A stretch of DNA of 64,000 nucleotides from Azospirillum sp. TSH100 (GTDB taxonomy: Bacteria; Pseudomonadota; Alphaproteobacteria; Azospirillales; Azospirillaceae): the NCBI RefSeq assembly GCF_004923295.1, contig NZ_CP039638.1, positions 62,001 to 126,000 of the forward strand, read 5' to 3'. Positions within the stretch are counted from its first letter, which is position 1; the number at the start of each line of letters is the position of its first letter. The notes beneath the pieces are model-generated. The model did no database searches. It was not told where the DNA came from and saw only the letters and a list, made by a program, of their open reading frames with translations. The position numbers and the translations under genes were made by a program. Shown here in pieces: positions 51,347-61,305 of the stretch.

Positions 51347-51838
51347 TCAACGCATGAACTTCACCATCAGAAGCTCGTCGATGTAGACACCGTCCACCTT
51401 CAGCGCCCGCGGCTCCGTTCCGTACGGCTCGAAGCCCAGGCGTTCGTAAAAGCCGATGGCCCGTTCGTTGGTCGCTGCGACGGAGAGATGGATCTGTTCG
51501 ACATGCTCCGCCGCATGGGCGAGCAGGGCGGTCATGACCGCATCGGCCAGACCGCTGCCCCGCCGGTTCTCGCGGGCATAGACGCCCCAAAGCATGCCCT
51601 TGTGCCGTGACTTGGCCTGTGTGGGAATCAGCAACCCGGCCATGGCGTCCAACTGCCCGTCGGCGAAGCCGCCGGCGATGTATCCCCCTGCGATCCTGTC
51701 CGCAAAGCTGGAGAGGGGGCGGAAGCACTCCTCGGCATGGCCCGATCCGAACGCCTCCGGATGCCGGTGCAGGGCTTCGAGGCGAAGCGCGCGGCACGCC
51801 TCTGCATCATTCGGGAGGAGCCGCCTGACAATCATCAT
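51347..51838 (-). CDS. GNAT family N-acetyltransferase
   Basis: 163 residues. The acetyl-CoA-binding motif ENRRGSGLADAVMTALL (about 90-107) and VAATNERAIGFYERLGFEPYGTEPRAL are classic GNAT elements. Starts MMIVRRLLPNDAEACRALRLEAL. Substrate unknown. Convergent with the preceding acetyltransferase. Confidence 0.88.
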   Translation of the reverse strand: MMIVRRLLPNDAEACRALRLEALHRHPEAFGSGHAEECFRPLSSFADRIAGGYIAGGFADGQLDAMAGLLIPTQAKSRHKGMLWGVYARENRRGSGLADAVMTALLAHAAEHVEQIHLSVAATNERAIGFYERLGFEPYGTEPRALKVDGVYIDELLMVKFMR

Positions 51839-51894
51839 GCGAATACCCTCGTCCTGGGTCTTCAGGGATTTCAAGTAGCGCCTGCTGTCCTACC

Positions 51895-52167
51895 TCACGC
51901 CAGCAAATCGTCGTGCCGGTTGCGCCGGATCCACAGCGCGGCGTAGCTGCACAGGGGGATGATCTTCAGGCCCTCGGTGCGGGCGGTTTCCACCACGCCT
52001 TCCATCAGGCGGCCGGCGGCGCCGGTGCCGCGCAGCGACGGTGGGGCCTCGACATAGGAAATCACCAGGGTCTGGCCGTCGCGGCGGTAGTTGGCGAACG
52101 CCGTCTGGCTGCCGACCGCCAGTTCGAACCGGTTCATCGCGCGGTTGTCGGTGACCGCCTGTGCCAT
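51895..52167 (-). CDS. small GNAT-like acetyltransferase (YidJ/Acetyltransf_CG type)
   Basis: 90 residues, the small single-domain form. Pattern: ELAVGSQTAFANYRRDGQTLVISYVEAPPSLRGTGAAGRLMEGVVETARTEGLKIIPLCSYAALWI, with the acetyl-CoA loop RGTGAAGRL. The ATG at 52167 is preferred, with GGAG about 9 bases upstream, over a GTG at 52194. Confidence 0.88.
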   Translation of the reverse strand: MAQAVTDNRAMNRFELAVGSQTAFANYRRDGQTLVISYVEAPPSLRGTGAAGRLMEGVVETARTEGLKIIPLCSYAALWIRRNRHDDLLA

Positions 52168-52260
52168 GCTGGGCGCTCCGTCTGTGGTGGACACTCACCC
52201 TTCAACAAGTGGGATGCGGCGGACGCTACGGCAGTTCCCCCTTTTTCGCGGAAACCGTGT

Positions 52261-53025
52261 TCACTCCCCCTGCCAGCCGCAGGCGGACAGCGCGTCCCGC
52301 ATATGCTCCGGCGCCGGGGCGATGGTGCTGACCGGGGCATGCTCGAAGGCCATGCGGAAGGCGACGGAGCGGGCCAGCAGATGCAGGGTACCGGGCGGGC
52401 GGCGCTCGGGGCCGTAGAAGGGCTCCCCCACCAGCGGGCAGCCGATGGCGGCGCAATGGACGCGGATCTGGTGGGTACGGCCGGTGCGCGGGCGAAGCTC
52501 CAGCCAGGAGCGGCCGTTTCCGCTGCCGAGAACCCGGTACTCGGTGACCGCCGGCTGGCCGGACGGATCGGGCAGGATGGTCCAGGAGGAACGCGCCGCT
52601 CCCGGTTCGATCTTTTTCAGCAGGGGCAGGTCGATGACGCCGGTTTCCCTCTCCGGGATGCCCTCGGCCACCGCCCAATAGGTCTTCTCGACATGGCCGG
52701 CGGCGAACATCTGGCCGAAGCGCTTCAGCGCCCAGGGGGTACGGCCCAGGATCAGGCAGCCGGCGGTGTCGCGGTCCAGCCGGTGGGCAAGCTTAGGTGG
52801 CTCTCCGCCGGGCTCCGACAGGTGTGGCAGGTACAGTTCCAAATGGTCGGTGATGCGGCCGGCCTTGTGGACGGCCAGACCGGCCGGCTTGTCGATGACG
52901 AAGCATTGCTCGTCCCGGTGCAGGATACGGGCGCGCAGCTGGTCCGCGGTGAGGGTTTCCGGAACGGGCCCGTTGGGGGTAAGCGAGTCGGGGAGGGGCG
53001 AGTCGGGGATCATGCGCGGCACCAT
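52261..53025 (-). CDS. RluA family pseudouridine synthase
   Basis: 254 residues. Converts uridine to pseudouridine in rRNA or tRNA. The catalytic Asp lies in KLAHRLDRDTAGCLILGR (about 78-95). CFVIDKPAGLAVHKAG and LRPRTGRTHQIRVHCAAIGCPLVGE are typical. It lacks an N-terminal S4 domain. The start (ATG 53025 or ATG 53013) has no clear ribosome binding site. Confidence 0.9.
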   Translation of the reverse strand: MVPRMIPDSPLPDSLTPNGPVPETLTADQLRARILHRDEQCFVIDKPAGLAVHKAGRITDHLELYLPHLSEPGGEPPKLAHRLDRDTAGCLILGRTPWALKRFGQMFAAGHVEKTYWAVAEGIPERETGVIDLPLLKKIEPGAARSSWTILPDPSGQPAVTEYRVLGSGNGRSWLELRPRTGRTHQIRVHCAAIGCPLVGEPFYGPERRPPGTLHLLARSVAFRMAFEHAPVSTIAPAPEHMRDALSACGWQGE

Positions 53026-53415
53026 GGCCGTCGCCGGGCTGTTTGCGCAAGTATTCGCAATAAAACGTCATACGGAAAGTCAGGAAAGTCAGCAATGACG
53101 GCGGACAGGCAGCGGCACGGTGTCGCGCCGGCGGTTTCTGCCGCTTTTTCAAGCGTTCCCGCCTATGAGAAAGGTCCGGTCCCCATTCGGACCTAACGGA
53201 TAAAGATCGGCTTGATTGAGGAGTTTCGGCCGGTTTTCATTTGATTTCGGCCTCAGGGACTAGCCTTTTGCCCGGTCTCGGAAGGTTTGTTGCGCAGTGA
53301 CGGAAGGCGTGGCAGAAAGCCGGAACCACGGTCGTGCTTCCGCAGGCTTCGCTTGCGGTCGGGTGCCGCCGTGGAACCATGGATTTGACTTCGCCTCAAC
53401 CACAAGAGACGTCCA
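53026..53415. other. intergenic region upstream of galU
   Basis: 390 bases between divergent genes. A short hairpin AGGTCCG/CGGACCT lies at 53172-53194. The galU promoter is expected in this gap but was not located with confidence. A 33-codon frame at 53095-53196 was seen and not called. Confidence 0.45.
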
Positions 53416-54285
53416 ATGCGGAAACCCGTGCGCAAGGTGGTGTTCCCGGTCGCCGGTCTCGGCACGCGCTTCCTGCCGGCCACCAAGGCCATCCCGAAAG
53501 AGATGCTGCCCCTGGTCGACCGCCCCCTGCTGCAGCACGCCGTCGAAGAGGCGCGCGCCGCCGGCATCGAGGATTTCGTTTTCGTCACCGGCCGTTCCAA
53601 GCGCGCCATCGAAGACCATTTCGACGCCGACACCGAACTGAACCGCACGCTTGAAGAGCGCGGCAAGATGGACGCGCTGGAGGAGGTCCGCCACAGCGAG
53701 ATCGCCCCCGGCCGCTGCTTCTACACCCGCCAGCAGGTTCCGCTGGGCCTCGGCCACGCCGTGTGGTGCGCCCGTGCCCTGATCGGCAACGACCCGTTCG
53801 CCATCGTGCTGCCCGACGACTTCGTCCAGGGCAAGACCCCCTGCCTGAAGCAGATGGTCGAGGCCTACGAGGAGGTCGGCGGCAACATCGTCGCCGTCGT
53901 CGACGTGCCGCGCGAAAAGACCAGCAGCTACGGCATCCTGGACGTCGAGAAGGATGACGGCCGTCTGGCCACCGTCCGCGGCCTCGTCGAGAAGCCGAAG
54001 CCGGAAGAGGCGCCGTCGACCCTGTCGATCATCGGCCGCTACATCCTGCAGCCGGAAATCTTCGACCATCTGGAAAAGCAGCAGCGCGGCGCCGGCAACG
54101 AGATCCAGCTGACCGACGCCATGGCCAAGCTGATCGGCAACCAGCCCTTCCACGGCCTGCGCTTCGAAGGCACCCGCTACGACTGCGGCGACAAGGTCGG
54201 CTTCATCGAGGCGACGCTCGCCCACGCGCTGAACCGGCCGGACATGGCCGACAAGGTGCGTGCCATGCTGCGCAAATATTGCTGA
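53416..54285 (+). CDS. galU: UTP--glucose-1-phosphate uridylyltransferase
   Basis: 289 residues. Makes UDP-glucose for surface polysaccharides. Nucleotide-binding start KVVFPVAGLGTRFLPATKAIPKEMLPLVDRPLLQ (about 6-39), QQVPLGLGHAVWCA, VLPDDF, and LVEKPKPEEAPSTLSIIGRYIL. First of three sugar-nucleotide genes. Confidence 0.97.
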   Translation: MRKPVRKVVFPVAGLGTRFLPATKAIPKEMLPLVDRPLLQHAVEEARAAGIEDFVFVTGRSKRAIEDHFDADTELNRTLEERGKMDALEEVRHSEIAPGRCFYTRQQVPLGLGHAVWCARALIGNDPFAIVLPDDFVQGKTPCLKQMVEAYEEVGGNIVAVVDVPREKTSSYGILDVEKDDGRLATVRGLVEKPKPEEAPSTLSIIGRYILQPEIFDHLEKQQRGAGNEIQLTDAMAKLIGNQPFHGLRFEGTRYDCGDKVGFIEATLAHALNRPDMADKVRAMLRKYC

Positions 54286-54312
54286 CCGACGGGCAGCACG
54301 CATGACGCGGTG

Positions 54313-54346
54313 CCCGCCCCCGTCCCCTGATCCGGACGGTGGCGGG
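54313..54346 (+). other. GC-rich hairpin between galU and ugd
   Basis: A 13-bp stem with one mismatch (54313-54325 with 54334-54346), 8-base loop, and no T-run. It may tune read-through or mRNA stability between the two genes. Confidence 0.5.
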
Positions 54347-54488
54347 CGCATGCGTTTGGACTGCAGTTCGACAAGAGCCGGCCGGAATCAACAAGGCCGG
54401 CCGTGAGGAACGCCTCGCGGCGAAGGCCCGCAAGGGCATCCCAGAAACATACAGGTTTTCCTGTCTTCAAGGACATGAGGGGGACGCG

Positions 54489-55820
54489 ATGCGCATTGCG
54501 ATGATCGGCACGGGCTATGTCGGCCTGGTCTCCGGCGCCTGCTTTTCCGAATTCGGCGTGCACGTCACCTGCGTCGACAAGGACGCCGGCAAGATCGAAC
54601 GGTTGAAGAACGGCGAGATTCCGATCTACGAGCCCGGCCTGGACGACCTCGTCGCCCGCAACGTCGCCGCCGGCCGCCTGTCCTTCACCCTGGATTTGAA
54701 GGAGGCGATGCAGGGCGTCGACGCCGTGTTCATCGCGGTGGGCACCCCGTCGCGCCGCGGCGACGGCCATGCCGACCTGTCCTACGTCTATGGCGCCGCC
54801 GAGGAGATCGCCCAGAACCTCGACCACTACACGGTGGTGGTGACCAAATCGACCGTTCCGGTCGGGACGGGACGCGAGGTCGAGGCGATCATCCGCCGCG
54901 TGCGGCCGGACGCCGAGTTCGACGTCGCCTCCAACCCGGAATTCCTGCGCGAAGGCTCGGCCATCGGCGACTTCATGCGGCCAGACCGCGTCGTCATCGG
55001 CGCCACGTCCGACCGCGCGGGCGAGGTGATGCGCCGGCTCTACCGGCCGCTCTACCTGATCGAGACGCCGATCGTGGTGACCTCGCTGGAGACGGCGGAG
55101 CTGACCAAATACGCCGCCAACACCTTCCTGGCCGCCAAGATCACCTTCATCAACGAGATCGCCGATCTCTGCGAGAAGGTCGGCGCCAACGTCCATGACG
55201 TCGCCCGCGGCATCGGCCTGGACGGCCGCATCGGCAAGAAGTTCCTGCATCCCGGTCCGGGTTACGGCGGATCCTGCTTCCCGAAGGACACGCTGGCGCT
55301 GGTCCGCACCGCCCAGCAGGTCGGCAGCCCGCTGCGCATCATCGAGACGGTCGTCGACATCAACGACAAGCGCAAGAAGCAGATGGCCGAGCGTATCATC
55401 GCCGCCTGCGGCGGGTCGGTGGACGGCAAGACCGTCGCGGTGCTGGGCGTCGCCTTCAAGCCGAACACCGACGACATGCGCGACAGCCCGTCGCTGGACA
55501 TCGTCCCGGCGTTGCAGGCGGCGGGGGCCAAGGTGCGCGCCTTCGATCCGGCGGCGATGCATGAGGCCGAAAAGCTGCTTCCCGGCGTGGAATGGGCGAA
55601 GGACGCCTACGGCACCTTGGAAGGGGCCGATTGCGTCGCTATTCTCACGGAGTGGAACGAATTCCGCGCGCTCGACCTGCGTCGGGTGAAGTCGATGCTG
55701 AAGCGGCCGGTGATGATCGATCTGCGCAACATCTACAACCCCGACGACATGGCGAAGGCCGGCTTCACCTATACCTCCATCGGCCGGCCGTCGCCGGCCG
55801 GCGGGATGGACCGCGGCTAA
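54489..55820 (+). CDS. ugd: UDP-glucose 6-dehydrogenase
   Basis: 443 residues. Oxidises UDP-glucose to UDP-glucuronate with two NAD. N-terminal Rossmann [49 protein letters not shown]; catalytic Cys in [16 protein letters not shown] (about 255-270); [21 protein letters not shown]. The ATG at 54489 is chosen (purine-rich GAGGGGG upstream); the frame extends 150 bases further without homology. Between galU and a phosphohexomutase gene. Confidence 0.96.
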   Translation: MRIAMIGTGYVGLVSGACFSEFGVHVTCVDKDAGKIERLKNGEIPIYEPGLDDLVARNVAAGRLSFTLDLKEAMQGVDAVFIAVGTPSRRGDGHADLSYVYGAAEEIAQNLDHYTVVVTKSTVPVGTGREVEAIIRRVRPDAEFDVASNPEFLREGSAIGDFMRPDRVVIGATSDRAGEVMRRLYRPLYLIETPIVVTSLETAELTKYAANTFLAAKITFINEIADLCEKVGANVHDVARGIGLDGRIGKKFLHPGPGYGGSCFPKDTLALVRTAQQVGSPLRIIETVVDINDKRKKQMAERIIAACGGSVDGKTVAVLGVAFKPNTDDMRDSPSLDIVPALQAAGAKVRAFDPAAMHEAEKLLPGVEWAKDAYGTLEGADCVAILTEWNEFRALDLRRVKSMLKRPVMIDLRNIYNPDDMAKAGFTYTSIGRPSPAGGMDRG

Positions 55821-55858
55821 GGTCCAAAGACGGCGTCCAACAGAGGACTAACGAGACG

Positions 55859-57262
55859 ATGAGCGAAGCCCATACCTTCCACCCCACGGTGCTGCGCGAG
55901 TACGACATCCGCGGCATCGTCGGCAAGACGCTGACCCCGGCGGACGCCCGCGCGGTCGGCCGCTCCTTCGGCACCGTGGTGGTGCGCAAGGGCGGCAAGA
56001 CGGTCTGCGTCGGCTACGACGGCCGTCTGTCCTCGCCGGAGCTGGAGGAGGCGCTGGTCGAGGGGCTGGTTTCCACCGGCCTGCATGTCCTGCGCATCGG
56101 GCTCGGCCCCACGCCGATGCTGTATTTCGCCACCCGCGACCGCGAGGCGGCGGCCGGCATCATGATCACCGGCTCGCACAACCCGCCGGACTACAACGGC
56201 ATCAAGATGATGCTGGGCAAGGGTCCGGTCTATGGCCAGCAGATCCTGGAACTCGGCACCATGGCGGCGAAGGCCGACTGGGAGCAGGGCCAGGGCTCGT
56301 CGGAGAAGATCGACGTCCAGGACGAGTATGTCACCCGTCTGCTGAAGGACTATGACGGCACCCGCGACCTGAAGATCGCCTGGGACGCCGGCAACGGCGC
56401 GTCGGGCGAGATCCTGCGCCGCCTGACCGCCAAGCTGCCGGGCAAGCATGTCCTGCTGTTCGACGAGATCGACGGCAACTTCCCCAACCATCACCCGGAT
56501 CCGACGGTCGAGGCCAATCTGGTCGACCTGAAGAAGGCGGTGGCGGAGCATGGCTGCGACATCGGCATCGGCTTCGATGGCGACGGCGACCGCATCGGCG
56601 CCATCGACCACAAGGGCCGCGTGGTGTGGGGCGACCAGCTGGTCGCGCTCTATGCCGCCGACGTGCTGAAGAGCCATCCGGGCGCCACCATCATCGCTGA
56701 CGTCAAGGCCAGCCAGGCCCTGTTCGACGAGATCGCCAAGCATGGCGGCAACCCGCTGATGTGGAAGACCGGCCATTCGCTGCTGAAGGCCAAGATGGCG
56801 GAGACCGGCTCGCCGCTGGCCGGCGAGATGTCGGGCCACATCTTCTTCGCCGACAAGTGGTACGGCTTCGACGATGCGCTCTATTGCGGCGTGCGGCTGG
56901 TCGGGCTGGTCAGCAAGCTGGACACCACGCTGGCAGCATTGCGCGACGGCCTGCCGGACATGGTCAACACGCCGGAGACCCGCTTCCAGATCGACGAGGA
57001 ACGCAAGTTCGCCGTGGTCGAGGAGGTCAAGGGCCGCGTCAAGGCGTCGGGCGCCAAGGTCAACGACATCGACGGCGTCCGCGTGACGACCAACGACGGC
57101 TGGTGGCTGCTGCGCGCGTCCAACACCCAGGACGTGCTGGTGGCCCGCGCCGAGTCCTACAGCCATGACGGGCTGGAGCGGCTGAAGGGCGCGCTGATCG
57201 AGCAACTGGTGGCTTCGGGGCTGTCGGCGCCGTCCTTCGAGGGCGGCGGGTCGGCGCACTGA
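55859..57262 (+). CDS. phosphomannomutase/phosphoglucomutase
   Basis: 467 residues. Interconverts hexose 1- and 6-phosphates, feeding galU and GDP-mannose synthesis. Start [18 protein letters not shown]; phosphoserine loop [15 protein letters not shown] (about 100-115); metal loop [11 protein letters not shown]; sugar-binding [10 protein letters not shown]-terminal phosphate loop [15 protein letters not shown]. AlgC/ManB-like. A terminator follows. Confidence 0.94.
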   Translation: MSEAHTFHPTVLREYDIRGIVGKTLTPADARAVGRSFGTVVVRKGGKTVCVGYDGRLSSPELEEALVEGLVSTGLHVLRIGLGPTPMLYFATRDREAAAGIMITGSHNPPDYNGIKMMLGKGPVYGQQILELGTMAAKADWEQGQGSSEKIDVQDEYVTRLLKDYDGTRDLKIAWDAGNGASGEILRRLTAKLPGKHVLLFDEIDGNFPNHHPDPTVEANLVDLKKAVAEHGCDIGIGFDGDGDRIGAIDHKGRVVWGDQLVALYAADVLKSHPGATIIADVKASQALFDEIAKHGGNPLMWKTGHSLLKAKMAETGSPLAGEMSGHIFFADKWYGFDDALYCGVRLVGLVSKLDTTLAALRDGLPDMVNTPETRFQIDEERKFAVVEEVKGRVKASGAKVNDIDGVRVTTNDGWWLLRASNTQDVLVARAESYSHDGLERLKGALIEQLVASGLSAPSFEGGGSAH

Positions 57263-57276
57263 GGTAAAGTGACGGT

Positions 57277-57308
57277 GGGGGCGCCGGCTGACGGCGTCCC
57301 CCTTTTTT
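57277..57308 (+). terminator. rho-independent terminator after the phosphohexomutase gene
   Basis: A 10-bp GC stem (57277-57286 with 57292-57302, one bulged T) is followed by six T. The convergent ABC-2 permease gene ends at 57307. Confidence 0.85.
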
Positions 57309-58434
57309 ATCTGAAACTCGCCAGATGCCGCCGGAACCGGGCCAGGCTCCAAGCGAAGAACAAGGCACCGATTCCGGCCGTCGCGGCAAAGCGCGGCCAC
57401 ACGACGTCGAACCCTGCCCCCCGGAACAGGATCGCCTGGGCGAAGGCGACGTAATGGGTCGAGGGTGACAGCTGCATCGCTGTTTGCAGCCACTCCGGCT
57501 CGCTTTCCAGCGGGGTGAAGCCGCCGGACAGCATGTTCATCGGCAGCACGATCAGGATGAACAGCAGGCCCAGCTGCGGCATCGAGCGCGCCACCGTGCC
57601 GAGGAAGATGCCGAGGGCGGTCGCGAAGAACAGGTAGAGCGCCGTCCCGGCCAGGAACAGCGGGACCGATCCGGCCAGCGGCACCGACAGCAGGCCGCGC
57701 AGCACGGCATAGAGCGCCACCAGCGTCAGACCCAGGATCACCGCGCCGTTCGCCAGCACCTTGGCGGCCATGATCTCGGCCGGGCGGACCGGCATCACCA
57801 GCAGATGCTCCAGCGTGCCGTGTTCGCGCTCGCGGATCAGGGCGGCGCCGGCCAGCAGAACCGCCAGCATGGTGACGTTGCTGACCACCGACATGGTGCC
57901 GGTGAACCATTTCGTGTCCAGCGCCTCGTTGTAGGCGACGCGGACCTGCAGACTGACCGGGGCGGCGCTGCCGTCGGCCTCGCGGCGGACGAAGCGGCCG
58001 ACCTCGTCGTCGACGATGCCCTGGATGGTGCCGGCGCCGATGCCGGCCTGCATCATCGCGGTGGCGTCGATCAGCAGCTGGATCGCCGGGCCGCGGCCGG
58101 CCAGCACGTCGGCCTGGAAGTTGGGCGGGATGTCGAGGACGAAGGTGTAGCGGGCGGAATCCATCGCCGGATCGACCTCGGCATGGCCGATCGTCGCCGG
58201 GGTCTGGAACTCGGGGCCGTGGAAGCTGGAGGCCAGCCGCTGCGACAGGGTCGAGCGGTCTTCGTCGACGATGGCGATGGCGGCGTTGCGCAGCTCGTGC
58301 GAGATGCCGGTGGCCTGGGAGTAGACGGAGAAAGTGAAGGAATAGACGACGAAGCCCAGCATGAAGACGTCGCGCAGAAGGCTGATCCACTCCTTGCGCG
58401 CCAGTGTCAGGCTGTTGCGGAGGAAGCGCATCAT
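57307..58434 (-). CDS. yhhJ: ABC-2 type permease (YhhJ-like)
   Basis: 375 residues. A membrane helix at 20-40, a long periplasmic domain (about 45-175), then five helices. IREREHGTLEHLLVMPVRPAEIMAAKVLANG and SPSTHYVAFAQAILFRGAG are ABC2_membrane_3 hallmarks. With RbbA and the HlyD protein it forms an export system like E. coli yhiI-rbbA-yhhJ. The start is 4 bases past the rbbA stop. Confidence 0.9.
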   Translation of the reverse strand: MMRFLRNSLTLARKEWISLLRDVFMLGFVVYSFTFSVYSQATGISHELRNAAIAIVDEDRSTLSQRLASSFHGPEFQTPATIGHAEVDPAMDSARYTFVLDIPPNFQADVLAGRGPAIQLLIDATAMMQAGIGAGTIQGIVDDEVGRFVRREADGSAAPVSLQVRVAYNEALDTKWFTGTMSVVSNVTMLAVLLAGAALIREREHGTLEHLLVMPVRPAEIMAAKVLANGAVILGLTLVALYAVLRGLLSVPLAGSVPLFLAGTALYLFFATALGIFLGTVARSMPQLGLLFILIVLPMNMLSGGFTPLESEPEWLQTAMQLSPSTHYVAFAQAILFRGAGFDVVWPRFAATAGIGALFFAWSLARFRRHLASFR

Positions 58435-58437
58435 GGC

Positions 58438-61305
58438 TCAGCGCTCCTGTTTCGGCAGGAAGGCGACGCCGAGCGCCAGGAAGACGGGGATGAAGGCGGC
58501 GGTCGCCAGGATGAAGGGGATGAGTTCCGGAAAGGCGAGGCCCTTGGTGAAGGCGCCGACCGAGAGTTTCAGGAAGTGGGTGGTGGGAAACAGCGTGCCG
58601 AACAGCCACGCCCCGCCTTCCAGGGTGGAAACCGGTTGCAGCATGCCGGAGAACTGCGTGGCCGGCAGCATGGTGAGGATGGCGGTGCCGAACACCGCCG
58701 CCGTCTGCGTCGCGGTGAAGACGGAGATCAGCAGGCCGAGCGCCGTGGTCGCCACCACATAGACCAGCCCGCCGAGCAGAAGCCCCAACAGGCTGCCCTT
58801 CACCGGCACGCCGAACAGGGTGACGGCCATGACCACCATCAGCAGCAGGTTGAAGGCGGCCAGCCCGATATAGGGCAACTGCTTGCCCAGCAGGAATTCC
58901 AGCCGCGTCACCGGGGTGACGTAGAGGTTGGTGATGGAGCCCAGTTCCTTCTCCCGCACCACGCCGAGGGCGGCGAGGATGGCGGGGATGAAGACCAGCA
59001 GCAGGCCGATGGTGGCGGGGACCATGGCGTCCAGGCTGCGGAAGGCCTGGTTGTACCGGTAACGCATCTCCAGCGTCGCGGCTGAGGCGGGCAGGGTGAC
59101 ACCGGAGGCGGTGGCGGCATCCTGGATGAAGCGCTGGTGCAGGCCGGAGACGTAGCCCTGGATGGTCTCGGCGCGGAACGGCATGGCGCCGTCGATGCGC
59201 ACCGCCACCTCCGGGATGCGGCCACGGCGGAGATCGCGGCCGAAGCCTTCGGGGATCTCGATGGTCAGCGATGCCTCGCCGCGTTGCAGGCGGAGCGCGA
59301 GGTCATGCGCGTCGATGGCCGGCGGGGTGGCGCGGAAGCTGCGGGAGCCGTCGAACTGCTCGACATAGGCGCGGCTTTCGGGCGAACGGTCGTGGTCGAG
59401 GACGGCGAAGGTCAGATTCTCGACATCCATGGTGATGCCGAAGCCGAAGACCAGCATCAGCAGGACGGTGCCGAGGAGGGCGACGGTCAGGCGGACCGGG
59501 TCGCGGCGCAGTTCGAGCGTCTCGCGCCAGGCGTAGGCGAGCAGGCGGCGGCGGGAGAGGGGGGAGGAGTGAGGTCTCCTCTCCCCCCCGCTCACGCGCA
59601 AACGAAGTTTGCGCTGACGCGACAGGCGGACCTCCGGTCCGCCGAAAGCGGGGAGAGGGTTAGGGTGAGGGGGATGCGCTGCGGCACTTTCCCTAGAATC
59701 CTCGCTGTGCGTCCCCCTCACCCCGACCCTCTCCCCGGGGGGGAGAGGGAGGTTCTTCGGGGTGTCGAGTCGAGCATTCTCCGCCTGCTCCATGAACCCG
59801 ATGAAGGCATCGTCCAGCGTTTCGGCCCGCTGCTGGTGGCGCAGGTCGTCAGGGGGGCCGGCGGCGATGACGCGGCCGGCGTTCATGAAGGCCACGCGGT
59901 CGCAGCGCGCCGCCTCGTTCATGAAGTGGGTGGAGACGAAGATCGTCACGCCCTGGTCGCGCGACAGCGCGATCAGGTCGCGCCAGAACTGGTCGCGCGC
60001 CACCGGATCGACGCCGGAGGTCGGCTCGTCGAGGATCAGCAGTTCCGGCCCATGCAGGATGGCGACGGCCAGCGACAGCCGCTGCCGCACGCCCAAGGGC
60101 AGCCGGTCGGCCACCGCGTCGATGTAGGGGGACAGGCCGAAGCGCTCGACCAGCGCCGCCAGCCGGGCGTCGGCATCGGTCAGGTCGAACAGGCGGGCGT
60201 GCAGGTCGAGGTTCTGGCGCACCGTCAGCTCGCCATAGAGCGAGAAGGCCTGCGCCATGTAGCCGACGCGGCGGCGGCTCTCCAGATCGGTGGCGTCCAC
60301 CGGTTTGCCGAACAGCCGCGCCTCTCCCGCCGTGGCGGGCAGCAGGCCGGTCAGCATCTTCATCGTGGTGGTCTTGCCGCAGCCGTTGGAACCGAGAAAG
60401 CCGAAGATCTCGCCGCGGCCGATGCGGAAGCTGATGTCCGACACCGCGGTGAAATCGCCGAAGCGGCGGGTCAGGCCGATCGCCTCGATGGCGGGTTCGG
60501 CGCCGGCGGGCTCGGGCGGGCGGGGCGGGACGGTCAGGCGTTGGTGGCCGCGCCGGGCATCCTCCGGCAGCAGGGCGACGAAGGCCTCCTCCAGATCGGC
60601 GGCCCCGGTCTGAGCCTTGATCGCGGCGGGGGTGTCGTGGGCGAGCAGGCGGCCGGCGTTCATCATGACGACTTGGTCGAACCGCTCCGCCTCGTCCATG
60701 TAGGAGGTGGCGACCAGCACGGTCATGCCGGGCCGGCCGGTGCGGATGCGGGCGATCAGGTCCCAGAACTGCCGGCGGGACAGCGGATCGACGCCGGTCG
60801 TCGGCTCGTCGAGGATCAGCAGGTCGGGATCGTGCAGCAGGGCGCAGCACAGGCCGAGCTTTTGCTTCATGCCGCCCGACAGCTTGCCGGCCGGGCGGTC
60901 GGGGAAGGGGGCGAGGCCGGTGGACTCCAAGAGGTCGGCGATGCGGCGCCGGCGCTCGGCGGCGTCGAGGCCGAAGAGCCGGCCGAAGAACTGGAGATTC
61001 TCGGCGACGCTGAGGTCGGCGTAGAGGTTGCGGCCCAGGCCCTGCGGCATATAGGCGATGCGCGGCTGGAGGGCGGCGCGGCCACGCCGGTCGGAAACGT
61101 CGGTGCCGAGCACGCGGACGCTGCCGTCTTGCACCTTCTTCGCGGTGGAGATCAGGCCGAGCAGGGTCGATTTGCCGACGCCGTCCGGGCCGATGATGGC
61201 GACGCTGGCGCCGGCGGCGATGTCGAGCGAGGCGTCCTCCAGCGCCACCGTCCCGCCATAGCGGTGCCGCACGCCCGACAGCGAGACGGCGGGGGCGGGC
61301 GTCAT
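58438..61305 (-). CDS. rbbA: RbbA-like fusion: two ABC ATPases plus permease
   Basis: 955 residues, slightly longer than E. coli RbbA. First ATPase at about 5-240 (GPDGVGKSTL, LSGGMKQKLGLCCALLHDPDLLILDEPTTGVD). Second ATPase at about 270-510 (GSNGCGKTTTMKML, LGVRQRLSLAVAILHGPELLILDEPTSGVD). Permease at about 575-955. The first, but not the second, keeps a clear LSGG signature. Between ATPase 2 and permease, residues about 515-575 are encoded by the palindromic repeat and contain PLPPGERVGVRG, LPAFGG and RLSRQRKLRLRVSGG. ATGA overlap with hlyD. Confidence 0.9.
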   Translation of the reverse strand: MTPAPAVSLSGVRHRYGGTVALEDASLDIAAGASVAIIGPDGVGKSTLLGLISTAKKVQDGSVRVLGTDVSDRRGRAALQPRIAYMPQGLGRNLYADLSVAENLQFFGRLFGLDAAERRRRIADLLESTGLAPFPDRPAGKLSGGMKQKLGLCCALLHDPDLLILDEPTTGVDPLSRRQFWDLIARIRTGRPGMTVLVATSYMDEAERFDQVVMMNAGRLLAHDTPAAIKAQTGAADLEEAFVALLPEDARRGHQRLTVPPRPPEPAGAEPAIEAIGLTRRFGDFTAVSDISFRIGRGEIFGFLGSNGCGKTTTMKMLTGLLPATAGEARLFGKPVDATDLESRRRVGYMAQAFSLYGELTVRQNLDLHARLFDLTDADARLAALVERFGLSPYIDAVADRLPLGVRQRLSLAVAILHGPELLILDEPTSGVDPVARDQFWRDLIALSRDQGVTIFVSTHFMNEAARCDRVAFMNAGRVIAAGPPDDLRHQQRAETLDDAFIGFMEQAENARLDTPKNLPLPPGERVGVRGTHSEDSRESAAAHPPHPNPLPAFGGPEVRLSRQRKLRLRVSGGERRPHSSPLSRRRLLAYAWRETLELRRDPVRLTVALLGTVLLMLVFGFGITMDVENLTFAVLDHDRSPESRAYVEQFDGSRSFRATPPAIDAHDLALRLQRGEASLTIEIPEGFGRDLRRGRIPEVAVRIDGAMPFRAETIQGYVSGLHQRFIQDAATASGVTLPASAATLEMRYRYNQAFRSLDAMVPATIGLLLVFIPAILAALGVVREKELGSITNLYVTPVTRLEFLLGKQLPYIGLAAFNLLLMVVMAVTLFGVPVKGSLLGLLLGGLVYVVATTALGLLISVFTATQTAAVFGTAILTMLPATQFSGMLQPVSTLEGGAWLFGTLFPTTHFLKLSVGAFTKGLAFPELIPFILATAAFIPVFLALGVAFLPKQER
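59580..59755. repeat. composite palindromic repeat element, copy 2, inside rbbA
   Basis: Same layout as 4390-4585. Hairpin 1 (59596-59614) is identical; hairpin 2 (59625-59643) reads GGCGGACC-tcc-GGTCCGCC, a paired change from the first copy. Outer G-rich and C-rich arms at about 59650-59672 and 59712-59737. It is in frame with rbbA and adds no stop codon. Confidence 0.85.

Noticed and set aside
53172-53194. Terminator upstream of galU
   Set aside because: A 7-bp inverted repeat without a following T-run.
53095-53196. 33-codon reading frame upstream of galU
   Set aside because: No convincing ribosome binding site, and its end overlaps a hairpin.
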